Positions 18,377 to 27,110 of a stretch of DNA of 64,000 nucleotides are shown piece after piece. Below the pieces are notes generated by a model. It was given only the letters and a program-made list of their open reading frames with translations, was not told the DNA's origin and searched no databases. Source of the DNA: Hyphomicrobiaceae bacterium (GTDB lineage: Bacteria > Pseudomonadota > Alphaproteobacteria > Rhizobiales > Hyphomicrobiaceae). The stretch is from NCBI GenBank assembly GCA_020442165.1, contig JAGRKV010000051.1:434001-498000 (forward strand), in the 5' to 3' direction. The translations under genes were made by a program, and so were the position numbers. The stretch's first letter is position 1; each line of letters begins with the position of its first letter.

Positions 18377-18664
18377 TGTCGGATCTCCCGTATTCGAGCC
18401 TTGCGTCTATCGTGGATGGACCATCACATGCGACGCTTGCCGCGAACATACTGTCCGTCCGCGTCAGGTGATAGCGCGTGTGCTTGGAAAAATTAAGGGT
18501 TGAGTATGGGGGGCGGCCGCGAAAACTGATGTGCCGCAACCGACAATCCCTCGTCGAACGCCCCACGCGAGCACATAAACGCTTTTTTTTCAGATGCTTG
18601 ATCGCAGGACAGGCGTGTGTCCGTCGCCAGTTCGCCGCGCTGCACAACAGGCTTGCCAGCACAA

Positions 18665-19768
18665 TCATGCGGTTGGCGGAGGCGCGCCGATCCCCTTGAA
18701 GGCCATATAGCTGGCGTTGATCCGTCGCGAATGCTCGTCGTGCCCGGCAATATCCGCAACGATCGGCGCGGCGATGCTGGCGAATTGGTCTGCCAGTCTG
18801 TAGGAAATACGAACCTCATTGAAAGCAGCAAATTGTGCAGCCATGTCGTAGATGTGTGGCGTCATGCGAGCATCGGCGTGGGCGTCTGCACGGCTTGCCA
18901 GGAGTGCTTCGCTTGCCAGTGCGGAGAGCATGATGCGCTCGGAGTTGGCAAGAACGTCCCAAAGACTGCGGCGCAGACCGAGTGTCAGGGCGTAGCCGCC
19001 GTGGTTGATCGAATGCGTCACATAATAGACAGGCTTTTGGTTTGCTGTTGCGGCGGCATGAGGCAGATGTGTGAACTCAGATGGGCCGATTATGTCAGCT
19101 CCGTCGATCTCGCGGCTGGCAATCAGCGCGACTGTTGAGGGCAGTGCATCTTGAATTGGTATGGCCCCGTGGGCCTGCAAGACATCGGCGGCAATGCCTA
19201 GGACAGCGATACGCTTGTCCTTGAAGTCGGCAGCCTGCTCGATTTGCATTCGCGTCCACAATCCGTGCGCACGCCCGGAGTGACCGATCACCAGGCTCTT
19301 CATGTTGAACGCACCAGCGAGATCATCCCACAGGTCCTGGCCGCCCGCCGCGACGAGCCACGCATCGAGCTCATCGATGTTGAGGCCGGTGCCGCACGGC
19401 AGACCCGCGAAATATGAAAAGGCTGGATGCAACTCCCGATGAGCATGCTCATGGCCGGCGTAGAGGTCCGCTTCGCCCGTCATGACAGCCTTGAAGGCAT
19501 TGGCGCCGACTGCGGGTTCCTTTGCGATTTCGATCGTCCAGCGGCCATCGCTGGCTGCCTCCATGCGCCTTGCGAAGCGGCGGACGTGATCGCCGGGGCC
19601 GGTCACGGCATCGGGCCATAGGCTCGCCATGCGCAGCGTGCGGCGCTGGGGGATGATGGCAGGTGCGGCAAGGGCGCGTGCATCATCGGCTGCCTTGGCA
19701 GCTGCCGCAGCGGAGCCCAGGCCTATGGCGGCGGCGCTCGAACCTTTGAGAAAATCGCGGCGGTCCAT
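18665..19768 (-). CDS. TRAP-type (DctP family) solute-binding protein, Tat-exported
   Basis: A 367-residue periplasmic binding protein. The N-terminus MDRRDFLKGSSAAAIGLG is a twin-arginine signal, followed by an Ala-rich stretch and the DctP fold (LRMASLWPDAVTGPGDHVRRF, later ADIIGPSEFTHLP and YYVTHSINHGG). TRAP binding proteins deliver organic acids or related solutes to DctQM membrane partners, but no dctQ or dctM gene is within reach, so this is an orphan whose ligand cannot be told. The upstream neighbour on the same strand is a thioredoxin-like gene about 100 bp away. Confidence 0.85.
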   Translation of the reverse strand: MDRRDFLKGSSAAAIGLGSAAAAAKAADDARALAAPAIIPQRRTLRMASLWPDAVTGPGDHVRRFARRMEAASDGRWTIEIAKEPAVGANAFKAVMTGEADLYAGHEHAHRELHPAFSYFAGLPCGTGLNIDELDAWLVAAGGQDLWDDLAGAFNMKSLVIGHSGRAHGLWTRMQIEQAADFKDKRIAVLGIAADVLQAHGAIPIQDALPSTVALIASREIDGADIIGPSEFTHLPHAAATANQKPVYYVTHSINHGGYALTLGLRRSLWDVLANSERIMLSALASEALLASRADAHADARMTPHIYDMAAQFAAFNEVRISYRLADQFASIAAPIVADIAGHDEHSRRINASYMAFKGIGAPPPTA

Positions 19769-19872
19769 CCTTCCCCTCCTCTAGCGGGAACAGGACCTAT
19801 CAAAGCGCAGCGGCCAGATCATGACAATGATCTGGCTGCCAGGGATGGTGTTTGGAGGGGAATTTGTGGCTG

Positions 19873-20316
19873 TCAGTTCACACGCGCCAGGAGATGGTTC
19901 ATGGCGTGGAAGAAGTTTTCAGGCCCCAGATAGCCGGCGATGCGACCCACCTCGCGGTTGTTCTGCATCAGCACTGCGGTCGGCACCATGTCGACCGGGC
20001 CGTCCAGCCCCAGCTTGTCGTATGCCTCGTCGTTGAGGTCGAGAAACTTGATGGGTACGTCACGGGAGCGGGGCGAAGTTGCGTAGGCCGGTAGGACGTA
20101 GCGGCGGAACAAGGTGCAATAGGTACAGCCGGGGGCTTCCAGGACGACGATTTGCAAGTTGGCATCCAGCTGGTCACGCGATGGTGCGGGGCCGGCAGTC
20201 TCGTCGAATGCCGCCTGTGCCGTTAGCGGCCCCGGCGGGGACATGCCGGAGGCCAGCAGCAGTAGCAAGGCAATCGACATGCGGATGAGTGATGCTGAAA
20301 CGGTACGCAAGAACAT
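19873..20316 (-). CDS. Periplasmic thioredoxin-like protein
   Basis: A 147-residue protein with a signal peptide (hydrophobic to about residue 33) and a thioredoxin fold. The redox pair is in APGCTYCTLF, a C-x2-C motif, followed by the beta strand VPIKFLDLND and the cis-proline context MVPTAVLMQNNREVGRIAGY. It resembles SoxS/SoxW-type thiol oxidoreductases, but no sox genes are visible, so the partner is open. The gene precedes the TRAP-type binding protein gene on the same strand by about 100 bp. Confidence 0.8.
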   Translation of the reverse strand: MFLRTVSASLIRMSIALLLLLASGMSPPGPLTAQAAFDETAGPAPSRDQLDANLQIVVLEAPGCTYCTLFRRYVLPAYATSPRSRDVPIKFLDLNDEAYDKLGLDGPVDMVPTAVLMQNNREVGRIAGYLGPENFFHAMNHLLARVN

Positions 20317-20467
20317 GACTGGGCCTGTGCCGTATTTGGAGTCTTTAAAATTGTATCCAAATTGCGGGCCGTTGGTCGATGTGCTGGCCTGGGACGGTCG
20401 CTCAACCTTTCGTCAAGGTTAATCGTGGTGATCGGTTGGGGGCGCGCTTGATAAGCGCCGTCGTCGG

Positions 20468-21757
20468 CTAGAACGGAGCTGTGGGCTGCAACGAGCCGAG
20501 AAAGAATGCTGCGCCCAGTCCGATCACCAGGACAGCGCCAGCAAGGCCTGCTGCGCGCTCGATGCGCCAGCCCCAGCGGCTTTCCTCTCCGGCCAAGCGG
20601 GTTGCCAGTTCGCGCGAGGCGACCGCCAGCGTTGCAAGCGCTGAGACGGTGATAGCCGTGCCCAGAGCCATGGCGAAGGTGGCGAAGACGCCAGCCCACA
20701 TCAGACCCTGGGAAATTGCAAATACGAGAACGATGATGGCTCCGGTGCAAGGCCTTATGCCGACTGAGAACGCAACAGCCAGGGCCTTTGACCAGGACCA
20801 TGGGCCTTCGAGCTGGTCGGGCGAGGGCATGTGCGCGTGTCCGCAGCAGTCGTCATGCGCGTGACTGTGTGCGTGATTGTGCGCGGGTGCGTTGTGGTTG
20901 CCGTGTTCGTGGCTATGGCCGTGCCCGTGATCTGCTGTGTGATCGGCGCAGTGACTCGCGGCATCGTGATGGTGGTGCTCGTGCCCGCAGCCGCAGGAAT
21001 GTTCTGCGACATGTGTGTGGTGACGATGATCTTGGTGCGTGTGTTCGAGCGCATGCGCATGGGCATGGGCATGTTCGTGGGATGATGTGGGTATGCCGCT
21101 TGTCTGCCAACCCTTCACGATGGCTTTGATCTGGCCGTAGAGCAGCCAGATTCCGATCAGCATCACCAGCCCCCAACTGATGGTTTCGACCCGGCCTTCG
21201 GCGGCCTTGATTTCCATGCTAGTCGAGCGAAGTGCCAGCACCAGAATGCCGACGATGACGAGCGCTGAAAGACCCTGGATGGCGGCTGCGAGGAAGGACA
21301 GCGCGATGCCGCGTTTGACCGTGCGTTCGTTCGCCAGGACGTAGGAGGAAATCACAGCCTTGCCGTGACCGGGTCCGGCGGCGTGGAGCACGCCGTAGGC
21401 AAAGGATATAAAACCGAGAACCATTGCGGCCCAGACGGGGTTGCCAGTCTTCAGGTTTTTCACCGCCTGGGCCAGTTGGCGGTGGACTTTCTGCTGTGTG
21501 TTCATCAGCCAGGCAAAGAAGCTGCCTGGCTGCGCAATCGGCGAAGTAGAGGGGTTCGGACGGGTGAACAATCCGCGCGGTTTTGTCTCTTGTGGCTGCG
21601 TCGCGGCGCCGGGCGCGTTTGCGGGAGGCGCGGCGGAGGTTGCGGTGTTTGCTGCTTCGACGGCAGGATCGCTCGCGGCTGGAGCATGCCCGCTGAAGCC
21701 AGCTAGGGTGAGCACGAAGAAAATCATACACAAAAAGGCTTTGAGACGGCTGTGCAT
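20468..21757 (-). CDS. NicO-family nickel/cobalt exporter, His-rich
   Basis: A 429-residue inner-membrane transporter of the NicO/RcnA type. A leader (residues 1-27) and Pro/Ala-rich segment precede about six helices. The first carries the metal-site motif VLHAAGPGHGKAVI (about 123-136), and VGIRPCTGAIIV follows the loop. Between helices lies a loop at about 227-308 with more than 30 histidines and several cysteines, expected to buffer metal. It lies 6 bp after the DUF1007 gene, a frequent partner, so the two are one operon. Substrate could be Ni or Co; zinc is possible given the ZnuA gene next door. Confidence 0.88.
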   Translation of the reverse strand: MHSRLKAFLCMIFFVLTLAGFSGHAPAASDPAVEAANTATSAAPPANAPGAATQPQETKPRGLFTRPNPSTSPIAQPGSFFAWLMNTQQKVHRQLAQAVKNLKTGNPVWAAMVLGFISFAYGVLHAAGPGHGKAVISSYVLANERTVKRGIALSFLAAAIQGLSALVIVGILVLALRSTSMEIKAAEGRVETISWGLVMLIGIWLLYGQIKAIVKGWQTSGIPTSSHEHAHAHAHALEHTHQDHRHHTHVAEHSCGCGHEHHHHDAASHCADHTADHGHGHSHEHGNHNAPAHNHAHSHAHDDCCGHAHMPSPDQLEGPWSWSKALAVAFSVGIRPCTGAIIVLVFAISQGLMWAGVFATFAMALGTAITVSALATLAVASRELATRLAGEESRWGWRIERAAGLAGAVLVIGLGAAFFLGSLQPTAPF

Positions 21758-21763
21758 GGAGTC

Positions 21764-22435
21764 TCAGCTTTTCGGGCAGGACAATTGGATGGTCTTGGCG
21801 ACGGCGAAGCCCAGATCGGTGCCGACGTTGCCATCAACGCCGACCTTCGCGGCATCGGCGAGCTTCTTGGCCAGTTCCTCGTCTTCCTTTGGAACGGCGA
21901 CTTTTGCTAGACAGCCGGCTGGTGCATTGGCGAGCTTGACCGGATCCTTCTGAGCAAAGTCAAAGGCAATGAAGAAGCTCGGGTCGTAGACGGCAACATT
22001 GAAACCTTCGGCTTCAGCCAGCACGGGCTTTTCGAGCGGTGTCGTCAGGTGGAGCGAAAGGAGACCATCCTTGTATTCAAGCCAGTAGTCCTTCGGCGTT
22101 GCGAGACCTACAGGTGTGCTGCCCAGCTTGGGAAAGACGAAGTAGTCGAACTCCTTCAGGCTGTCGACGTTCACCTGGGCCAGTTCGGCCAGCTCCTTGC
22201 GATCGTATTGGCCGTCGTTGTTGGTGTCCAAGCCCTGGATCGCCATGGCGGCATACATCTCGTCGAACGTCCACTTGTGAGTGAAGCCCGTCACGGTGCC
22301 ATTGTCGTAATTTATGGTTGTTTCAACAGTCACCCAAACATGGGGATGAGCGGCGGCGGGCGCTGCTGCGAGCACGGTCGCGGCCAGTGCGGCGCATCCC
22401 GCAGCGCTGAATTTCAGTATTTTTTTGTGCGGCAT
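21764..22435 (-). CDS. DUF1007 periplasmic protein with EF-hand-like loop
   Basis: A 223-residue exported protein of the DUF1007 family, the usual partner of NicO exporters. The signal peptide ends at AAAHPHVWV, leaving an N-terminal His motif HPHVWV that could bind metal. Residues 70-81 (DTNNDGQYDRKE) have the spacing of a canonical EF-hand loop. The ATG at 22435 places a clean signal peptide at the N-terminus; an in-frame start further upstream would bury it. It is first in the operon with the NicO gene and divergent from znuA. Confidence 0.88.
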   Translation of the reverse strand: MPHKKILKFSAAGCAALAATVLAAAPAAAHPHVWVTVETTINYDNGTVTGFTHKWTFDEMYAAMAIQGLDTNNDGQYDRKELAELAQVNVDSLKEFDYFVFPKLGSTPVGLATPKDYWLEYKDGLLSLHLTTPLEKPVLAEAEGFNVAVYDPSFFIAFDFAQKDPVKLANAPAGCLAKVAVPKEDEELAKKLADAAKVGVDGNVGTDLGFAVAKTIQLSCPKS

Positions 22436-22792
22436 CGTCGTGGTCCGGCTTTCGATGATGGCGTTTGAAACTTGGGACCGGCAGGCGCTTTGGGTGGTTC
22501 GCCGAGCGTTGCGAATCGGCTGCTGCCATCGATCCATTGAAATCACAGGCCGAGCGTCCTGTCACTTTGGGCCAAGACTAGGGCGGAGCGGTCGGTGCTG
22601 GTGTGCGGCAGGAGCGCGCGGGTACGGCAGAGCGAGACCTGCGTGTTCTGAATATTTGGCCGGCAATCCGGCTCAAGCCTAACGCTTGCAGCGGCATAAT
22701 GCCCCCAGCATCTCACTATTGCCACCACGCTCAAGCTTAATGTTATAACAGTTCGCTTTAATCATATCTCGGGCTGCAACCGGGGCAGGATC
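22436..22792. other. Divergent DUF1007-NicO / znuA intergenic region
   Basis: About 357 bp, probably with promoters for both directions. The only clear element is the palindrome at 22741-22750, described separately. No gene is evident. Confidence 0.4.
22741..22750. promoter_or_regulatory. Candidate Zur-like palindrome upstream of znuA
   Basis: The sequence TGTTATAACA is a perfect 10-bp palindrome ending 42 bp before the znuA start. Alphaproteobacterial Zur sites have the form GTTATA-N-TATAAC; this one lacks the centre and is shorter, so the assignment rests mainly on position. Confidence 0.35.
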
Positions 22793-23821
22793 ATGACGAA
22801 AACGATGACACGCTACGGCTTGTTTGCCGCATTGTTGGCGACGGCCATACTCTCAATGCATGCTGCGTACGCGGAGGAAAGGACAGCGCCTGAGGTCGTT
22901 GTCACGATCAAGCCGGTGCATGCACTGGTGGCCATGGTGATGGAGGGTATCGCCATACCGGGACTGCTCGTCGAGGGCAAAGCCTCACCGCATTCTTTTT
23001 CCCTCAGGCCGTCGGACGCGCACGCTCTGGCCGGTGCTGATGTATTCGTGCGGGTTTCTCCATCGGTGGAGCCGTTCACGGTGCGCCTCGCTGAGACGTT
23101 GCCTTCAAAGACCAAGCTGGTGACGCTTGCCGAAACGCCGGGATTGCACTTGCTGAAACTTCGCACGGGGACGGCCTTCGAGGCGCACGAGCACGGCGAT
23201 CATGGCGACCACGAGGGCGCGCATGAGCACAGCAAGGATCATGACGGCGCGGTGGCGGAGAAACGGGAAGAAGACCACGAACACGGACATGAACATGATG
23301 CTGACGGTGTCGACGGGCACATCTGGCTCGATCCCGATAACGCCAAAGCCATCGTCCTTCATGTCGCAGATACGCTGGCGTCGTTGCGTCCCGATCTGAA
23401 GGAGAAACTCGATGCCAATGCTGCGAGGGCGGTTGCCAAAATAGCAGCGCTTGATGCGGAGTTGCAGCCAGCGTTATCCGCGGCAAAGGGCAAGCCATTC
23501 ATCGTGTTTCACGATGCCTATCAGTATTTCGAAAGCCATTACGGAATGCGTGCTGCCGGTGCAATCACGCTCAACCCGGAGGTGAAACCTTCGGCGCGTC
23601 GCCTTTCTGAGATCCGCGCGACGCTGAAGGCCACTGGTGCACGCTGCGTATTTGCAGAACCGCAATTCTCACCGCGGATCGTTGCCACAGTAATCGAGGG
23701 TACGGCAGCCAAAGCGGGTACGCTCGATCCATTGGGTGTCGATATTGCGCCTGGACCTGGCCAGTATGAGCAGATGATGCGCGCCATTTCCAAATCCATG
23801 ACGGAGTGTCTTGGCGGGTGA
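22793..23821 (+). CDS. znuA: High-affinity zinc-binding protein ZnuA
   Basis: A 342-residue periplasmic cluster-9 metal-binding protein that would feed zinc to a ZnuBC transporter. Signal peptide to about residue 27. Metal ligands are His67 (SPHSFSLRPSD), His176 (DGHIWLDPDNA), and the FHDAYQYF histidine; between them, residues 132-168 form a loop rich in His, Asp and Glu typical of zinc-type members. The C-terminal domain ends with a conserved Cys. No znuB or znuC gene is nearby, so the permease must lie elsewhere. The gene is divergent from the DUF1007-NicO pair. Confidence 0.9.
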   Translation: MTKTMTRYGLFAALLATAILSMHAAYAEERTAPEVVVTIKPVHALVAMVMEGIAIPGLLVEGKASPHSFSLRPSDAHALAGADVFVRVSPSVEPFTVRLAETLPSKTKLVTLAETPGLHLLKLRTGTAFEAHEHGDHGDHEGAHEHSKDHDGAVAEKREEDHEHGHEHDADGVDGHIWLDPDNAKAIVLHVADTLASLRPDLKEKLDANAARAVAKIAALDAELQPALSAAKGKPFIVFHDAYQYFESHYGMRAAGAITLNPEVKPSARRLSEIRATLKATGARCVFAEPQFSPRIVATVIEGTAAKAGTLDPLGVDIAPGPGQYEQMMRAISKSMTECLGG

Positions 23822-24047
23822 TTGGTGCCCGGCAAGGGCCTCTGTCGAGGGAGGGCGGCAGCAGCCTTGTGGCCGGCCGTTGCCGAAGGTGCGGAATGGA
23901 GCTTGTTGCCGCCTGTTGCGGGGGAATGGCAGTTGCTTTCCGGCGCTAACCATTTCCATTCAGCCAGCATTCATTCCAGCTCAATCATTTTGATCCCATC
24001 ACGTTATTGTCGGCTATAAGCCATTGGGTGTTGGGAGGTTATTCACA

Positions 24048-24317
24048 ATGAAAAGATTGATTCTTGCCAGTTGTCTCATGGGGCTGCTGGCACCGCAGGC
24101 GCTTGCTGATTCCGTACGTGTCCAATTGGGCCTCAACGGCAGCTATGGCGGCAACGGCGGTTACCACGTCATTGTTATCGACGGCATGGTGTGCCGGCTC
24201 AAGAACTCCACATTCGGCAACATTCCAGGCGGCCAGCCGCAGGGCTGCAACTACAAGATTTCTGAAGGTCTTCGCGTCCACACCAACAACCATGGCTGCT
24301 CGCGGCGCTGCGAATAG
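24048..24317 (+). CDS. Small secreted protein of unknown family
   Basis: An 89-residue protein with a clear signal peptide (MKRLILASCLMGLLAPQALA) and GGGAGG ribosome site 9 bp upstream. The mature part is Gly/Asn-rich, with a beta-like stretch GGYHVIVIDGMVCRLKNSTF and four cysteines (MVC, QGC, HGC, RRC). I know no family. It is followed 72 bp later by another small secreted Cys-containing protein on the same strand; the two may be co-expressed. Confidence 0.6.
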   Translation: MKRLILASCLMGLLAPQALADSVRVQLGLNGSYGGNGGYHVIVIDGMVCRLKNSTFGNIPGGQPQGCNYKISEGLRVHTNNHGCSRRCE

Positions 24318-24389
24318 TTTTGGGGACACTCATTCATAGGCAGATGTACTGCAGCACAAAGGGGCTGCATTTTCCTCAAGGACTGAAGC

Positions 24390-24734
24390 ATGACAGGCAA
24401 GTCTCTTTTCATTGCACTCACCAGCGTCTTCGTTGCGGTCTCCGCCATGTCTGGCGCGGTCCACGCAGACAAGTTCTCAAAGATCTACAACAACCCGAAG
24501 GTCGGCTCGAAAAGGCTTGATGGCTGCTATTCGTTTCCGGGCAGCTGCAAATCGCAGCAACAGGCCAACGCTTTTTGCCAGATGAAGGGGTATGCTTTCG
24601 CCTCCGACTTCTCGGCTACAAACAAGTTCGGCATGTATCAGGCCAAGCGCCTTGGCGATGGTGGCACGTGCACGGCGTCCTGCACGGTGATGACCCGTGT
24701 CGTCTGCGTCGCAAAGGGGCACGATTACGAGTGA
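24390..24734 (+). CDS. Small secreted Cys-rich protein of unknown family
   Basis: A 114-residue protein with a signal peptide ending at AVHADKF (about residue 27) and six cysteines in the mature part (GCYSFPGSC, FCQMKGY, TCTASC, VVC), suggesting three disulfides. The mature part starts with lysine-rich sequence. I recognise no family and no enzyme motif. A strong terminator follows, and the preceding gene also codes for a small secreted protein. Confidence 0.65.
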   Translation: MTGKSLFIALTSVFVAVSAMSGAVHADKFSKIYNNPKVGSKRLDGCYSFPGSCKSQQQANAFCQMKGYAFASDFSATNKFGMYQAKRLGDGGTCTASCTVMTRVVCVAKGHDYE

Positions 24735-24807
24735 TCGGAATTTGATTGCGGATTTGAAGGATGCCGGTGAGAGGCCAATTGTAAGTTGTGGCAGCTCATC
24801 AAAATGC

Positions 24808-24835
24808 GAAGGGCGGTCCAAATGGACCGCCCTTC
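24808..24835. terminator. Bidirectional terminator, 13-bp stem
   Basis: Perfect 13-bp inverted repeat: GAAGGGCGGTCCA (24808-24820) and TGGACCGCCCTTC (24823-24835) with a 2-nt centre. It lies between the rightward secreted-protein gene and the leftward L,D-transpeptidase gene, serving both ends. T-runs are short on either side. Confidence 0.8.
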
Positions 24836-24881
24836 ATTCATTGGGGTCTGATAACCGTTAGGTTTGATAGCAGACCTATTG

Positions 24882-25598
24882 TCAGTTGAGCGAGGCACTT
24901 CGCGCGCGCGAGTAGCGCTTGAAGGCGCGGCGCTCGTAATTCACGCGGCGTGCAGAGGCTGCCTTGGCACGCTGTTCCGCATCGACGTTTGCGAAATCAC
25001 CCGGCTCGGTCTTGAAGCGCTGCCACGTCACGGTCACGCGGGTGCCGGTGGGAACGCGCGGGTAGAGGTCGAGTACGTCCTCGTTATACATGCGGATGCA
25101 GCCCTTGGAGACTGCCTGGCCGATCGTCCACGGCGCGTCGGTGCCGTGGATCCGGTAGGTCGATGAGCCCAGATAAAGCGCCCGCACACCCAGTGGATTG
25201 AGCGGGTGGCCGCCTGGCACGTAGGTCGGCAGCTTGGGGTTTTCGGCGCGCATCTCGGGAGTTGGCGTCCACGGCGGGTTTTCCCGCTTCATGGAAACCG
25301 ACGTTACGCCCTGCCAGCGGCTCTGTTCACGGGGAACGGCGATCGGGTAGCTGATTGCTTGGCCCTTGCTGTGGACCCAATAGAGGCGGCGGTCTCCGAA
25401 CGAGACGATGACCTGGCCAGGTTTGTATTCAGGAGAGAAAGCAACGGCTTTGCGTTCGCCACCATGCTTCTCGTCGCCTCCCCAAAGGAAGGAGAAGAAG
25501 TCCTGGGCTGATGCTGCTGCGGAAAAGCTCGTGCTCATGATGAAGGCGGCAGCGCCTGCGGCGCAGGCCTTCAGAATGGTCGTCGGAACGGACGTCAT
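24882..25598 (-). CDS. L,D-transpeptidase (YkuD domain)
   Basis: A 238-residue exported enzyme that makes 3-3 peptidoglycan crosslinks or attaches proteins to the wall. Signal peptide to about residue 33. The YkuD domain runs from VIVSFGDRRLYWV to the active-site block IHGTDAPWTIG...SKGCIRMYNEDV, with catalytic Cys in SKGCIR and the paired His. The C-terminal 35 residues are basic and unstructured. The start at 25598 gives a normal signal peptide; a start further upstream does not. Alphaproteobacteria often carry many copies; this one is monocistronic. Confidence 0.92.
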   Translation of the reverse strand: MTSVPTTILKACAAGAAAFIMSTSFSAAASAQDFFSFLWGGDEKHGGERKAVAFSPEYKPGQVIVSFGDRRLYWVHSKGQAISYPIAVPREQSRWQGVTSVSMKRENPPWTPTPEMRAENPKLPTYVPGGHPLNPLGVRALYLGSSTYRIHGTDAPWTIGQAVSKGCIRMYNEDVLDLYPRVPTGTRVTVTWQRFKTEPGDFANVDAEQRAKAASARRVNYERRAFKRYSRARSASLN

Positions 25599-26237
25599 TA
25601 CTTTAGCGGCTCCGTAACTCGGTTTACGCGGGTCGCAGGCTGTGCATCCGGCCTTTTTACAGTGCCGGGTGCTTTCCTGGATCCGCCTCATGCTGCGCGG
25701 TTATGGTTTACAACTCGTATACCGTGCGTCGGTTTCATACGGCAGAGCATGGGAGCCACAGTTCTTTCATGTTCTTGCCATTGTTGGCGCCTGGGGCTGT
25801 GGACAAGCTGTGAGTGAGGCGCGGGAAACGTCCGGATTTTCTGGGGATTGGTGGGAAATCTTCAAGCGTTGTGTGGGGACGTTGGCGCGTCTGAATTGAG
25901 GCGATTTTCCGGCTCTCAAGGGATTGTGGATTTTATTTGATCCCGTTTCGTTCCAATTTTTGATTGACGAGCAGCTGGGCGCTCATTAGAACAAAAAAAG
26001 AACAAATGTGTTGCCGACGTGAGGTGTCGCTGTCCTGGCGGCGCGGTCACAGCCGGCATTCCCCCAGCATGGCCGGTGTGCGTGATGCCCATGTCCGATC
26101 CGCTTGCCACTTTTATTTCTGCTGACACCGGTATTTCCGCTGACACCGGGGCTGCTTCCCCCAAGCCTTCCCCGTGTGCCACGCCGCCGCTGCCCGATGC
26201 CCCTCCGGCAGCGGCGGCCCCTCCCGGGGAGACCGGC
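25599..26237. other. Region upstream of imuA with the SOS operator
   Basis: About 640 bp between the leftward L,D-transpeptidase gene and imuA. It contains the LexA site at 25989-26003, listed separately. In-frame codons continue upstream of the imuA start chosen here back to 26019, including a repeat ISADTG twice, but that part is low-complexity and unlike known ImuA. Otherwise I find only AT-rich promoter-like sequence near 25930-26000. Confidence 0.45.
25989..26003. promoter_or_regulatory. LexA (SOS) operator upstream of imuA-imuB-dnaE2
   Basis: GAACAAAAAAAGAAC is an exact GAAC-N7-GAAC direct repeat, the alphaproteobacterial LexA box. It lies about 235 bp before the imuA start chosen here (about 15 bp before the longest open frame), consistent with DNA-damage control of the mutasome operon. 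Confidence 0.85.
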
Positions 26238-27110
26238 ATGTGCGGAGCAAGGCCGGAGCGACAGCGGGTTGAGCGGCTGGCTGCGTTGCGGCGGATCGTG
26301 GCGTCGTCCGAGCCTGCTCTCATGGCGGAGACACCTTATTTGCGCAGCGGCCATGGCACCGGGACGGCGTGCTGGCGGCTAGGGGCCGCGCATGTCGATG
26401 ATGTGCTGGGGCCACACGGGCTTGCCGTGGATGGCCTGCATGAGGTGAAGCCTGCCTTGCCGGTTGAGGGAGCACTTGCGGGGGGCTGTCATGCCGGTGC
26501 GTGGGCGGCGGCACTGGCCTTCGTGCTGCGGCTCGTGCGCCGGCGACTTTCAGATGATGTGGCGGATGGGATGGGGCCGGCCCTGCTGTGGTGTCAGCAG
26601 CGTCATGTGGCGCGGGAGCTGGGACGGCTTCATGCGCCGGGATTGCAGCACCTGGGAATTGCGGCCGAGCGTGTCGTGTTGGCGGAAACAGCCAACAGTG
26701 AAGAGACGCTGTGGGCGATGGAAGAGGGGCTGGCCTCGGGTGCGCTGGCTGTGGTGGTCGGCGTCGTTGACGATGTCGCGCTTACGCCAGCCCGTCGCCT
26801 CGCCCTCAGGAGCGCGCGCCATGGCACGCCATGCGTGGTGCTGACATCGCCGCGCGCCGCACCGGCTGCGGCAACGGCGACGCGCTGGCGTGTCGCGCGG
26901 CAGCCCGGGGCACCGCATCCCTTTGATCCGCGCGCGCCGGGGGCAGGCCGTTTTGCCGTGTCTTTAGAGCGTTGCCGTCAGCGTCCGCTTCTGGGCGAGT
27001 CGTCCTCATTCATTCTGGAATGGTCCGATGAAGCGTATTGTTTCCATATGGCTTCCCGCCTGGCCGATCGAGCGGCTGGTGCGCGAGCAGGCGTCCGCCC
27101 GGCGGCGTGA
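26238..27110 (+). CDS. imuA: ImuA, SOS mutasome accessory protein
   Basis: A 290-residue RecA-like accessory protein of the ImuA-ImuB-DnaE2 translesion complex. ERLAALRRIVASSEPAL near the N-terminus and VAVVGVVDDVALTPARRLALRSAR later match the alphaproteobacterial ImuA pattern. The ATG at 26238 has GGGGAGA at 5 bp; in-frame codons extend upstream but are low-complexity. The end overlaps imuB by 83 bp, an unusually long overlap for this operon. The first gene after the LexA box, so it is presumably damage-inducible. Confidence 0.9.
   Translation: MCGARPERQRVERLAALRRIVASSEPALMAETPYLRSGHGTGTACWRLGAAHVDDVLGPHGLAVDGLHEVKPALPVEGALAGGCHAGAWAAALAFVLRLVRRRLSDDVADGMGPALLWCQQRHVARELGRLHAPGLQHLGIAAERVVLAETANSEETLWAMEEGLASGALAVVVGVVDDVALTPARRLALRSARHGTPCVVLTSPRAAPAAATATRWRVARQPGAPHPFDPRAPGAGRFAVSLERCRQRPLLGESSSFILEWSDEAYCFHMASRLADRAAGARAGVRPAA

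Noticed and set aside
18580-18600. T8 run as a terminator before the DUF2853 gene
   Set aside because: No stem precedes the run on either strand.
25790-25930. Possible origin with TGTGGACAA (DnaA-box-like) and GT-rich sequence
   Set aside because: Only one near-match to the DnaA box, and no cluster, dnaA, parAB or hemE neighbour.
26019-26237. Longer start for imuA
   Set aside because: The added part is low-complexity, with ISADTG repeated, and the ATG at 26238 has a strong ribosome site; kept only as a possibility.
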